A stretch of DNA of 64,000 nt, from contig CM047805.1 in assembly GCA_026214975.1 (NCBI GenBank), positions 188,791,333-188,855,332 of the forward strand. The letters run 5' to 3'. Below are positions 23,470-33,602 of the stretch, in pieces. A model generated the notes under the pieces. It ran no database searches. It saw only the letters and a list, made by a program, of their open reading frames with translations, and had not been told where the DNA came from. Source of the stretch: Gentiana macrophylla. Lineage: Eukaryota > Streptophyta > Magnoliopsida > Gentianales > Gentianaceae. Numbering within the stretch: position 1 is the first letter of the stretch; each line of letters starts with the position of its first letter. A program made the translations under genes and the position numbers.

Positions 23470-23720
23470 CAAAGGCATAGAGACGGTTCGCAGGTCGGGC
23501 CAAAGGTCCAAGCTAAGAGCGAGCGAGCCCAAAGGCAAACAAGGCTAAAGCAAAGGACGGTTCGCGTAGTCGGGCCACTGTCCCGATCGAAAGCCGAATA
23601 AGCCCGAGGCGAAAAGGCTGGACAAAGGGCGGTTCGCATAGTCGGGCCACCGTCCCGATCGATGGTCGAAAGAGCCAAAATGGCAAAAAAGACTAAAACC
23701 AGGGGAAGTTCACATTAAAA
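23470..23720. repeat. Imperfect tandem repeat in the Tat spacer
   Basis: Three related units contain GACGGTTCGC..GTCGGGCCA near 23481, 23557 and 23628, spaced about 71-76 bp. Short tandem arrays between integrase and the 3' LTR are known in Tat-lineage elements. Confidence 0.7.
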
Positions 23721-23832
23721 TGCTCAGCCTAAGGTCAAATAAGCCTAAGGGGCAAAAGACTAAGGCAAGCAAGTCGATCTCAAGTGCAATAAGAACCAAG
23801 GGTTCATAATGCACTTGGGGGGCAACACAGTA

Positions 23833-26344
23833 TCAACAACAAGAACAACAAATACAGCAAGTAAAGCAAGTAGCGAATATCGAGAAGACGAGCAAAGCAA
23901 TAAGAGAGAAGATAAAGAAACAAATTGCAAAGTCGAGTGAAAAGTTGAAGCATAAAAACACGGCGGGTCGAAAGACCATTAAGTCGATTGTCAAAATAAT
24001 ATTACAAAACTTCAAGCTTGAATTATAAATAGCAAAAGATGAATTAAAAAGACAACGATCGGTCGGCTCCCCGGGTCGGCTCGAAGGTGGCGTAAGTCGG
24101 ATCGATGGCGGTCGGATCGGCGTGAGGGCGACGTGGCGGGGAGCATATTTTATAGCCAAAGACTCACCCCGCTGGAACTCCTCAAAGTACTGATCATACA
24201 GCTTCTCCGAGTCGGGGTTGTAGAACATCGGCGTCTGGAGAGTCGACATGTCGAGGCTCGGAACGACCTCCTTCATCTGATCCACGGCCAGGGTGTATCC
24301 ACCCATCATCGAAGCCCGCATGATCACTTCTAGATCATCTTCAAGATTGGATGACTTGCGATACTCCATGATGGCCTCGGCCTTAGCCTCTTCGACCTGC
24401 GTCTGCGCTCGATGTAATTCAGCCTGTAGCGCATCTCGATCTTGGCGAGCCTTCCTCGCTTCTTCGTCCACGGCTTTTTGACACTTCTGCAGCCTCTCGT
24501 AGTCTTGAGCCAGCTTGAGCAGCTCTCTACCCTGATCTTGCCTTTCGTCTCGCAGTCGGTCCCGCTCCTTCTCGGTAGTGGCCAGCTTTGCTTCAGCAGC
24601 CACCAACCTATTTTGCAGCCTCTCGAGCTCGGCGACCGACTCTTGCTTCAACTCGTTATACTGTTTCTCCACAGCAGAAAGGGCAGCACTCTTGGCGACA
24701 TTGTCCTGAAGCAGTCTGCCATTCTCCCTCTTGATCTCATCCGCCGACTCCCCTGTTTTGGCTAGCCGACGGGCGGCCTCCCGACCAACAAGGGTATGCT
24801 ACAAAATAGAAGAACGAGTTAATAAATAAACAAGGCATGGACCTCGAGGAAAACAAATATAAAAGGAAGGATCGACTTACGAGGCGATTCAGCTTCCGCA
24901 GAACATAAGACAAGTCTTTGTCACCCACACCAGCGTAATCATCAAAAACCCAGTCCACACCGATTCTCGACTCGGCGAGTCTCAAAGAACTTTCTTCCTC
25001 TTCGCTTCTCGAAGCTGCTCCTTTACCACCTCGGCAACAGTCGGCCTCTTCTTAGTCCGCGCCGCTTGCTCCTCGACATTAACTTCGACATTCGAGGTTA
25101 AATCGACAAGCTCCTCCTCGTCTTCATCTCGAAGAGAGCCAAATCGGACGGTTAGCTCGCCGGTGGTCGAGGGTACCTCAGTCGTTCCAGCTCCGGCAGA
25201 CGACTCGATCGCAGCAAGGTTTGTTCTAGGTGGAGGGACGCCCCCCCCCCCCGCGAGAAGAGGAAGGCATGCTGATCTCAGCCACTGGCAAGTCGGTAGT
25301 GGCCTGACCCTCGAGAGGCGGAGCAGCCACGACCGTCGACTCAGGAATGCGCTGGGGGTTGGTGACCCTGGAGAATTTGCCCACTGCAATACCGAAAAAA
25401 GACAAGTTAGTTCTAACCGACAAACAACAAGTTATCAACTCAGCAAACAATAAGTATGTAAAAACAAGCAAATAAGTAAACATCCTACGATTCTCGTGAT
25501 CAGGAACGTTCAGGCCTACGTATGGCATAGGCCCAGCTTCCTCTAAGCGAGCCAGGTGATACAGGAGACTCAGGTCTCGAGTACACACCTCGAAATGGTG
25601 TCCACTCAAGAGTCGAGCCTCGTGGGGAGCTGGTTCCTTCCCAAGCTTGTCTTGTTTCCCCTCTCTCGACCTCCACTGACCGATGTAGGGGTTATCCAAA
25701 CCATGACGGAGAAAGAAGAATCGAGGCTTCCACTCCCCGTGAGAAGAAGGCCCCTTAGTTATGAACTCATGTCGATTTGCTCTCCTCTGGAAGGAGTACC
25801 ACAACTTGTCGGGCGTGGTAGTAATCTTGTAGTAGTATCGGAACACGGGCACTGAAAAACAGACCTGAGCCACTCGACATGCTATGATAAAACCCATCAG
25901 AGTTCTGACACCGTTCGGGGCAAGTTGGGAAACACTTATCTCATAATGATGAATGATGGCCAGAACGGCTGGGCAGAGTGGAAACCTCAATCCACTCGCC
26001 AGTTGGTTCTCATAAACCGCACAGAATCCTTCTGGGGGCTCGTCGGCAAATATATTATTACCGGACGGAAGTCGAGCTTCGAGTGGGGGCTTGATATCGT
26101 ATTTTTGACAAAGTTTAATGATTTCCTCAGAAGAAAGTGTACTCAGACACCCTTTCGCACCCTTTCCATCCATCCTAGTTACTAGCTTTTTAGGCTGGTT
26201 AGGGACAGGAGGGGGGGAAGCTGTGGGTTCACCGGAATCTCGCCGGAGAAGATGATCGGAGGCAGCAAATACCGGAGTTTGGGATTGGGAAGGCGTATCG
26301 CTACCTCTATCAGATTCTGTGGCACTGCTACTACTACTTGACAT
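23833..26344 (-). pseudogene. Antisense additional ORF of the Tat element (gypsy-type 'transposase' domain), spliced, two frameshifts
   Basis: The start codon is at 26344-26342 (MSSSSSSATESDRGSD). The first exon encodes the putative gypsy-type transposon domain (Pfam Transposase_28 style): EGFCAVYENQLASGLRFPLC, AIIHHYEISVSQLAPNGVRT and DKLWYSFQRR. A GT-AG intron fits 25488-25384 (105 bp) and a second fits 24880-24799 (82 bp, GTAAGT donor); splicing the second joins YVLRKLNRL to a long coiled coil (24670-24290; ERLQNRLVAAEAKLATTEKE). Frameshifts lie at a G homopolymer near 25240-25252 and near 24982. The end is uncertain; the similar part stops near 24030. Such antisense ORFs are known for Tat relatives, but function is unknown. 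Confidence 0.75.
25241..25252. repeat. C homopolymer at the antisense ORF frameshift
   Basis: A run of about a dozen C (G on the coding strand) sits where the reading frame changes, so the frameshift may be a length error. Confidence 0.8.
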
Positions 26345-26730
26345 AGATAAATCAAAAGAAAAGATGAAGAACGCTAAGATAAAAGAAATAATCTTACTTG
26401 GTGTTTTTGAATTTGGGGATGATGATAAGAAATAGCAAGCAGGTTTGCAGCAGCGTTTAGCCTCTCTCCTTTTATATATGAAAGCAAAAGATTTGCAAAT
26501 GATTTGAAAAGACATGAGATAATGGGGAGTTATAACTCCTGGGAATTGCGAGAATCAAGGCGGTAACGCGTGTTACGGGATACGAAGCGTCGTGTGCCAG
26601 GATATCGCGCCACGTGTCAATAAGCAGTTAGGGTTAACAAGTGGCGGGAAAAAGCCCGCCCAAATGGAGACCCAACTCGACGACGGTTAGTGTGACAGAC
26701 TCGACTTCGGATAACGGGAGTCACCTCTCT

Positions 26731-26745
26731 CAAGTCTGGGGCTTA
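26731..26745 (+). other. Polypurine tract of the Tat element
   Basis: CAAGTCTGGGGCTTA lies immediately before a TGACGATCTGAGG LTR start. The tract is short and partly interrupted. Confidence 0.6.
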
Positions 26746-27210
26746 TGACGATCTGAGGTTTCACTCCTCCACGTGTCGCCTATCGGTTGGTCATCACACT
26801 ATGAATGAGCTGCAACATACTCATGTCGAGACCCAAGACCGAGGCTAGGGCCATCCAATCGGCTCCAGTTACGACTATCGACTACCGAGCGGCGGTGTGA
26901 GACGACAAGTCCATAAGGATAGAGTCCACACCACCACCTAGCGGCAGAGGACAATGAGTCTAGGGTCGATCACCGTAAGTCGGCGATGTCGACACCGAGG
27001 ACGAGTCCACACCACCGTCCAGGCCACCCACAAATGATAGCTTGGGCAAGGTCAAGGCCCATTTAAGGGTAAAGATGACAATAACACAAGCCGACTTAAC
27101 CTTAGGGTTTAGGCAAGTATTGTCATTATAAATACCCCCAATCCAGGAACTACGTAAGGCTTGATTCCTGGAACCTAACAGGATACGTAGGCAATCCAAG
27201 ATACAGTCTT

Positions 27211-27215
27211 GGACT
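27211..27215. repeat. Left target site duplication GGACT
   Basis: GGACT directly precedes TGTTCGG at 27216 and is repeated at 32987-32991 after TTAACA. Confidence 0.8.
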
Positions 27216-28811
27216 TGTTCGGTAAAAACGAGTTTTACAATTTATAACCGAAACACCCCAAGTATAAGGTTCGTAGTATAGGATGTTAACGGGTCGTCCT
27301 AAGGGAGTGGAATGTTTATCGGATCAAGGAACAATTATTCTATCGATTATGTCACAATTATTAACTAAACTAAGGTTGAAACTAACTAAAACCTAAACCT
27401 AAGAATTGAAACTAAAACAGGAATAAAAACAAGCAGAAAATAAGAAAACAGAAATACGGATGAGCGTTCACTAAAGTGAACGAGCGTCTGGAAACGAAAT
27501 CTAACGGACAGCCGTTCGCTATTGCGGACGAGCGTCTGAATATGAACTGGAACAGAAAATATGCAGAAAATCAGCAAGACACTAGGGTTCTAAAACTAAA
27601 ACTTAACTAAAGATTAAACTAATGATTCGATTAATAAACAATAAAGGAAAACACAGCGAGGCGATCAGATTCCACCCATCAACCAACAACTCAACTAGAT
27701 GATGATTTAGAACATAGTTTTTAGTAGTGATTTTTCACGGATTCAATTAGATACCTCTAACCAAATTCTAGGGTTTCGTTTATCTTTTTCAAGTAAACTA
27801 AACATGCAATCAAAACGAAATCACGAGATCGTTTCCAAACTCTTACTCAACTAAACATGCCTAATCTCTTATAACATGATTAGATGCATCACTTAAACGA
27901 AAGAGAACTCAAATAAACAGACTTTCATAAATCTATTCAAGCATAAAGATAGATAAATAGATCGTTTCATAGAATTGATAATCCAACAAAACATGGCAAT
28001 GTAAAACAGCGTTAAAAAGTGATGAAAAACTAGATCTTAAACTCACTAAACATCCAGTATCGAACTCTCTAGTTGGTTTGTTGTTGATGAGCTTCCTCCG
28101 CCGACTCACTGCAAGGCTTTTAGCCAACAATCATGGTGAACAAGATTGCTGGACCGGAGAAATTCATCTCTGTGTAAAAAGGCTTGTGGCCGCAGCTTTT
28201 TGGTGTAAAATTGCGATCTCAATTATGTGGTATGAATTAGGGTTAAGAGGCTGCTGCTATATATAGAGTTTTAAGCCGGTTATGACTAAGTCGGCAACGG
28301 ACGCTCGTCTGCTTCAATGGACGCCCGTCCAAATGCTGGGACGCTGGATAAACGCTCGTTCAGACTGCGGTTGGACTCTCTGTTCTGATTTTGGCACTTC
28401 GAACGCACGTTCCATTTCACCAGACGCCCGTCCAAAATGGACGGAAGATGGACGCTCGTCTGGACTCCGTCTGGATCGACTTGAACTTGATTTCTTCATC
28501 CTTATCCAATTTCTTCAAGCCAATTCCAACTCTATCTCTTATAATTCGACTTGAGCTTCATTAATCCTCATTATATGCACGAAAATTAACTCCTACATGA
28601 TAAATAAGCAACGCAAAAATGTAATAAAATCCAAATAATAATAATTAAATCAATTAAACACTTAAAATAACCAATTTTGCAAATAACCATATTAAAATGA
28701 CATTTACTTAATAATTACACTTAAACCCTTAATTCTTATATAAATTATGCAAATGTGGGGAAAATAATAATGAAATAAACCCTTAATAATCATATAAATA
28801 TGGCCTTAACA
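27216..28811 (-). repeat. Athila-like LTR, family A
   Basis: On the minus strand it starts TGTTAAGGCCATATTTATAT and ends ACCGAACA, 1,596 bp. A TATA box (CTATATATAGCAGCAGC) is at about 28251-28267. Many GGACGNNCGTCC-like motifs lie upstream of it (28299-28463) and more lie near the LTR end (27463-27540). A polypurine tract precedes the LTR start. Confidence 0.82.
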
Positions 28812-29825
28812 ACACCCCCACACTTAGCTTTTTGTACGTCCTCGGACAAAACAATCAAAACTATAGCTCAACTTTCATGCAATCCACATAGATCTCTAAC
28901 TCACGTAACAAAAGATACAACAACTATAGCAAACAATACCATCACAGAGATAGATTCAGTGTATGTGTGACAAGCCCTTTTCAAATTTAACAAGCCTTTC
29001 AAAGAAATATCCTCTCAAAAATCCAATGACTATCCTAGATATAGGCAGTAATAGCTCCACTCAAAGCCTTCCCACGCACTTCGGTAGGATAATCCCTACA
29101 ACATATCATGCGGTTCTCTTGGGTATAAGATCCATGATAACAAAGACTTCGCTTTATTTTTACTCATCATTTCCAAAATTTTCAAATTTGACGCATATCA
29201 GAATGAGCTCTTACCCATCATAGTAGAATAGGATGTTTCGTGATAACACCCTACCTTACTCAAATCATAAGGTAGCTTCTCCCGACTGTCGTGAGCTTTT
29301 GGTCATCATAGTGGAATAGGACATTTCGAGATAATGCCCTACCTCACTCCAATCATAAACCAGCTTCCGACAAACGTATTTATTATGATTGCTTATTCAT
29401 TCTATTTATTCACTTTTCAAAGTCATAAGTTACATCTCACTTATCACATTCAAACTTTATGATATTCACAGTACACGGTCTAACTTAGGTGTAACTATAC
29501 TGACCTTCCTAAGATAAATCATTAAAAATATTGAAAGGATATAATTCAAAAGTCATGCTTCAAAATCAAAGGCTTTCGTGAGTGAAAAACGAAACTATCT
29601 CCATAAAAGTAAAACATGCTATAATTATCTCACTAAGTCACATACTATCATTGTTAGAAAACTACAACTAGCAAGCATCTAGTTCCAATTATATGCTCGA
29701 GACTCACAAAAAAATTTAAAATTTCGTGGAAAATTTAACATTCACTCTTCACTCATATTTCAAAGGATATAGCATGAAAACATACCCAATTTACCCCCCC
29801 CACACTTAAATCACATTATGTCCGC
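28812..29825 (-). other. Athila family A 3' untranslated region with two polypurine tracts
   Basis: On the minus strand, TTTAAGTGTGGGGGG is near 29797-29814 and AGCTAAGTGTGGGGGTG is at 28812-28829, directly before the LTR. Twin conserved blocks (29226-29255, 29313-29345) match those at 17131-17240. No coding sequence was seen. Confidence 0.78.
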
Positions 29826-30149
29826 AGAATGTGCAAATAAAAGAAAAAGAAACTTAGCTGGTTTCAAAGGTCTTAAATACCCTCTATCATTCTTTTCGAA
29901 TATGTATGTTTTGTGAGGTGCATGTTATAATCGTTTTTATATTTCTATTTTAAATGGGATGTTGGCTAGTTTTGCTTGAATTAATTTCAAGTTTGGATTT
30001 AGTGGAAATTTGTTATGGCTATGCACACACACGTGGGTGAACCTCTAAACTGTTGAATATGCTTTATGGTTGCATAAATGTTTATATGTCTCGAGTCTTG
30101 ATTTTGTTTTGTCTTGCTCGGGACGAGCAAGGTTTAAGTGTGGGGGAGT
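29826..30149 (+). other. 3' end of an Athila-like element, family B, with polypurine tract
   Basis: CTTGCTCGGGACGAGCAAGG leads into GGTTTAAGTGTGGGGGAGT (30131-30149), the polypurine-tract arrangement typical of Athila, directly before the LTR start at 30150. Orientation is opposite to the neighbour on the left; the junction is near 29825. Confidence 0.75.
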
Positions 30150-31931
30150 TGTTAAGGGTGATTTTATACGTTTTATAAGGATATATTTTATGTCAATATT
30201 CCCCATATTCTTAGGATTTTCATAGAAATCGAGCTTATAATCGATTAATTTAGTAAATGGTGTTTTTAATAGGTTAAATTGCAAAACGTAGCGATTTATG
30301 TGTTTAAATCATGATTTTATATTATTTTAGGATTATGTTACGCTTTGGTATGTTTTTCCTACATTGTAGATACACATTGTTGATGGAAAGGATGATTTTA
30401 AAGAGATAAATTCGAGTGGAAAAGAAATCAAGCAAGATAAATGTCGGAAAATCGAGATTCGGGTAGTGACGACCTTGCAACGAAGTTCTTGATATGATAA
30501 CAACCGATTTGACTCTGGACCTCAAGAGAAGAGTTGTAGGTCTTGAAGGAGGATTCTACAGGATTTTGAATCACTCCATTCCGACTTACGAGGCCCGAGA
30601 TATGAGCGTTACAAGTTTGGATGCTGTTGCTGAAAATAGTGAACGGGCGTCCGACCTTATGGACGGGCGTCCGGAACCGTTCTTCGTAGCAACCGCCTCG
30701 ATTTTCTATAAATAGCAGCAGCTTTTCAACCATAATATCATACCATATCGAATTTTACACACAAAGAGCGCGCAAGAACACCTTATTTTCGAGAGGCTTA
30801 GGGCCGATCACCCGAGCCTTGTGCTCGGGTGATCGGGGATAGATTAGGTTTTATTTTTCGTTTCGTTTTCTTTTCTTGTTCGAATTATGATGAAGGCTTG
30901 GAGCTTTCATCCATGGAGCAACCATGGAGACTGTTTTTACTGCAGCACTTTAATTTCGATTCATGGATGATTTTGTAAGTTTTAATTATAATTGTTTCGT
31001 TTCCTATGTTTATTTGTATCGTGCAATTTTATATCGAAAGATGATTGTATGATTTGATGCTACCGTATGACGGAAGTCGGTGTAGTTTAGATCGCCATAG
31101 GAAAGATTAGATTTTTAATCTATACATAACGGAAGTTCGTAGGTTAAATATCTAGGTTTACGAGAGGATCACAATTTAATTAATTCGATGCAAGATTATC
31201 TTAGATTGGAATTGAGGGATATCACCGTTACCGGAAAGATGAGATGGTTCATGTGTTTATTTCATTACGTTGTTCTTGTTCTCTTTCATGTTTTGTATGC
31301 TTTATGTTAATCGAATTTAGATAACGGAAGTTAATAGATTCACTAGATTATCGTGAGGGAGATTGACAATAATTATTCCAACAAACGGAAGTTGAGGGAT
31401 AATGTTGTTAGGTTAGGATTCAATCCATATCTTTGATTTGTATCGATATTAGTTAAGACCGGAAGGTAAACTAATTAATGGCGTGATAAATCGGAAGAGG
31501 AAACGCTTCATTAGAAAAGATAATAATCCAAGATAACTAATGAATGAATGTTTGTCTATCCGATCGATTTCGGTGGGGTGATGGTTGTTGGGAATAGGTT
31601 GATCATGGTTTGTTTATGTTTGTTCGATTATTAGTTAGTTTCTTTGTTTTTTCGTAGATGTAGTTTTATTTATTTTGTCCATAACTATATTTCCTGGCTT
31701 TGGATTAACAATCCTCCGTCCGATTATTTTTCCGTTCTAGTTTAGGTTTAGGTTTAGTTAATAAAGAAGAATTAATTAGATTAGATTCAACATCCTTTTC
31801 CCGAGGATCGATACCCGTGCTTATCCAACTTTACTAGCAACTACCCGGTATTCGGCCGGTTAGGAGGTAGTTTTGCATGGTAGTATAGGTTTATAAATTT
31901 TCTTTTGTTTTAATGATGCAAAATCTCCCCA
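30150..31931 (+). repeat. Athila-like LTR, family B (plus strand)
   Basis: It starts TGTTAAGGGTGATTTTATAC after a polypurine tract. Two GGACGGGCGTCC-type motifs (30641-30652, 30661-30672) precede a TATA box (CTATAAATAG, 30707-30716). A strong hairpin is at 30804-30836. CGGAAG words recur from 31071 to 31500. The exact LTR end is unclear; the sequence runs to a junction near 31931. Confidence 0.75.
30804..30836 (+). other. Perfect 14-bp stem hairpin in LTR B leader
   Basis: CCGATCACCCGAGC pairs with GCTCGGGTGATCGG around a CTTGT loop, about 90 bp downstream of the TATA box, so it would lie in the RNA leader. Role unknown. Confidence 0.85.
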
Positions 31932-32676
31932 AGATTAGATTTTTAATCTATACATAACGGAAGTTCGTAGGTTAAATATCTAGGTTTACGAGAGGATCAC
32001 AATTTAATTAATTCGATGCAAGATTATCTTAGATTGGAATTGAGGATATCACCGTTACGGAAAGATGAGATGGTTCATGTGTTTATTTCATTACGTTGTT
32101 CTTGTTCTCTTTCATGTTTTGTATGCTTTATGTTAATCAATTTAGATAACGGAAGTTAATAGATTCACTAGATTATCGTGAGGAGATTGACAATAATTAT
32201 TCCAACAAACGGAAGTTGAGGGATAATGTTGTTAGGTTAGGATTCAATCCATATCTTTGATTTGTATCGATATTAGTTAAGACCGGAAGGTAAACTAATT
32301 AATGGCGTGATAAATCGGAAGAGGAAACGCTTCATTAGAAAGATAATAATCCAAGATAACTAATGAATGAATGTTTGTCTATCTCGATTTGATTTCGTGG
32401 GGTGATGGTTGTTGGGAATAGGTTGATCATGGTTTGTTTATGTTTGTTCGATTATTAGTTAGTTTTATTGTTTTTACGTAGATGTAGTTTTATTTATTTT
32501 GTCCATAACTATATTTCCTGGCTTTGGATTAACAATCCTCCGTCCCAGATTATTTTTCCGTTCTAGTTTAGGTTTAGGTTTAGTTAATAAAGAAGAATTA
32601 ATTAGATTAGATTCAACATCCCTTTTCCCTGAGGATCGATACCCGTACTTATCCAACTTTACTAGCAACTACCCGG
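31932..32676 (+). repeat. Direct repeat of the inner part of LTR B
   Basis: This copy of about 31104-31848 starts at AGATTAGATTTTTAATC and ends in CTACCCGG, with a few small differences. It is not bounded by LTR ends. Confidence 0.9.
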
Positions 32677-32986
32677 AATCCTGATTTTCCGATATTTATC
32701 TTGCTTGATTTCTTTTCCACTCGAATTTATCTCTTTAAAATCATCCTTTCCATCAACAATGTGTATCTACAATGTAGGAAAAACATACCAAAGCGTAACA
32801 TAATCCTAAAATAATATAAAATCATGATTTAAACACATAAATCGCTACGTTTTGCAATTTAACCTATTAAAAACACCATTTACTAAATTAATCGATTATA
32901 AGCTCGATTTCTATGAAAATCCTAAGAATATGGGGAATATTGACATAAAATATATCCTTATAAAACGTATAAAATCACCCTTAACA
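32677..32986 (-). repeat. Inverted copy of the start of LTR B
   Basis: It is the reverse complement of about 30150-30470, ending ACCCTTAACA at the target duplication. The junction with the direct repeat lies in a shared CTACCCG word. Confidence 0.9.
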
Positions 32987-32991
32987 GGACT
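32987..32991. repeat. Right target site duplication GGACT
   Basis: It matches 27211-27215. Confidence 0.8.
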
Positions 32992-33111
32992 CAGCCGCAA
33001 ACCCAAAAATCCACCACCTCATTCCTCTTTTTGGCATTAGGGTTCTTGTGTGTTCATCACTAGATTAAATTAGGGCTCAAATCTTTAAGGTGACATAATT
33101 TGTCATCGTCA

Positions 33112-33355
33112 CCGCTCAACAGTATCTGCAACACTCGACATAGCATATAATCTCGGGGCACAAAGGGTATATGAGTAAACATGTATGCACACAGAAATAG
33201 GCAAATAAAGCATTCAACAAATAGTCCAAGGATAACCACCACACGAGTAACCAAGGTATTATTCCTAAAAACTACAATGCATCAAAACGGCTAAAAAAAA
33301 TTTAATCTACCTAAAAAGACTAGGTTGCCTAAAAACTACAATGCATCAAAACCCC
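33112..33355. other. Flank of the Tat element, no gene seen
   Basis: The flank starts CCGCT, expected to be the Tat target duplication. A 22-bp word with CTACAATGCATCAAAAC is repeated at about 33268 and 33332. Nothing else was recognised. Confidence 0.5.
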
Positions 33356-33602
33356 TACATGTTTCGCTATAAAAAAAATCCGTGTATATTCAATCCGATC
33401 CAACCTAATAGAATATGTTTTTTTTTTTTGATAAAGACCCAATTTTTTTTTTACTCTAATCGATAAAGATCCCAATAAAAAAATTTACTTGGCCCAAAAA
33501 AATTAGACATACAAACAAATTTAATTAATTTTTTGTATTTACGGATGTTAAAAACGCGATAAGTATGTTTTAAAAAAAAACAACTTCAACTAAAAGTCTC
33601 AA
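33356..33602. repeat. Dispersed repeat, copy 1
   Basis: It shares AATCCGATCCAACCTAATA, TTTACGGATGTTAAAAACGC and ATAAGTATGTTTTAAA blocks in the same order with 61276-61970. Class unknown. This copy lacks the LTR inserted in copy 2. Confidence 0.75.

Larger units (their letters stand above)
27216..32986 (-). mobile_element. Rearranged Athila-like composite inserted in the Tat 3' LTR
   Basis: One target duplication (GGACT) encloses pieces that do not form a normal element: a minus-strand LTR (family A) with its 3' untranslated region, a head-on plus-strand 3' end with an LTR of another family (B), a direct repeat of part of LTR B, and an inverted piece of the start of LTR B. Outer ends have the polarity of one minus-strand element (TG start at 32986, CA end at 27216). 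No gag-pol coding sequence remains. Confidence 0.75.
1..33111 (+). mobile_element. Tat-lineage Ty3/gypsy LTR retrotransposon, interrupted by two nested insertions
   Basis: The last 23 bases of an LTR (ending in TCGTCA) open the window and recur at 33089-33111, so both LTR ends of one element are seen. Between them lie gag, protease, RT, RNase H, a second RNase H, integrase and an antisense ORF in the order known for the plant Tat lineage. Two younger elements (2357-20024 and 27216-32986) are inserted in it, each flanked by a 5-bp duplication. Removing them leaves roughly 9.7 kb in this window. Several frameshifts in gag and pol show this copy cannot make a full polyprotein. The left LTR start and left target duplication lie outside the window; the right flank begins CCGCT at 33112. 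Confidence 0.9.
26746..33111 (+). repeat. Tat 3' LTR, split by a 5.8 kb insertion
   Basis: Left part 26746-27215 and right part 32992-33111 flank an insertion with the duplication GGACT. Rejoined, the LTR is about 590 bp. It starts TGACGATCTG and ends GTCATCGTCA, the same end as the 5' LTR tail. A TATA-like ATTATAAATACCCCC is at about 27124-27138. Confidence 0.78.

Noticed and set aside
23332..23601. Basic plus-strand ORF in the Tat spacer
   Set aside because: It arises from GC-rich tandem repeats and has no conserved motif.
23805..23830. ACTTGGGGGGCAACA as the Tat polypurine tract
   Set aside because: No TG-starting LTR follows, and the better tract at 26731-26745 abuts a TG start that pairs with the known LTR end.
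30045..33040. Two identical 45-residue ORFs (minus at 30045, plus at 32852) as a possible gene pair
   Set aside because: They are the same LTR B start read from an inverted duplication, not genes.
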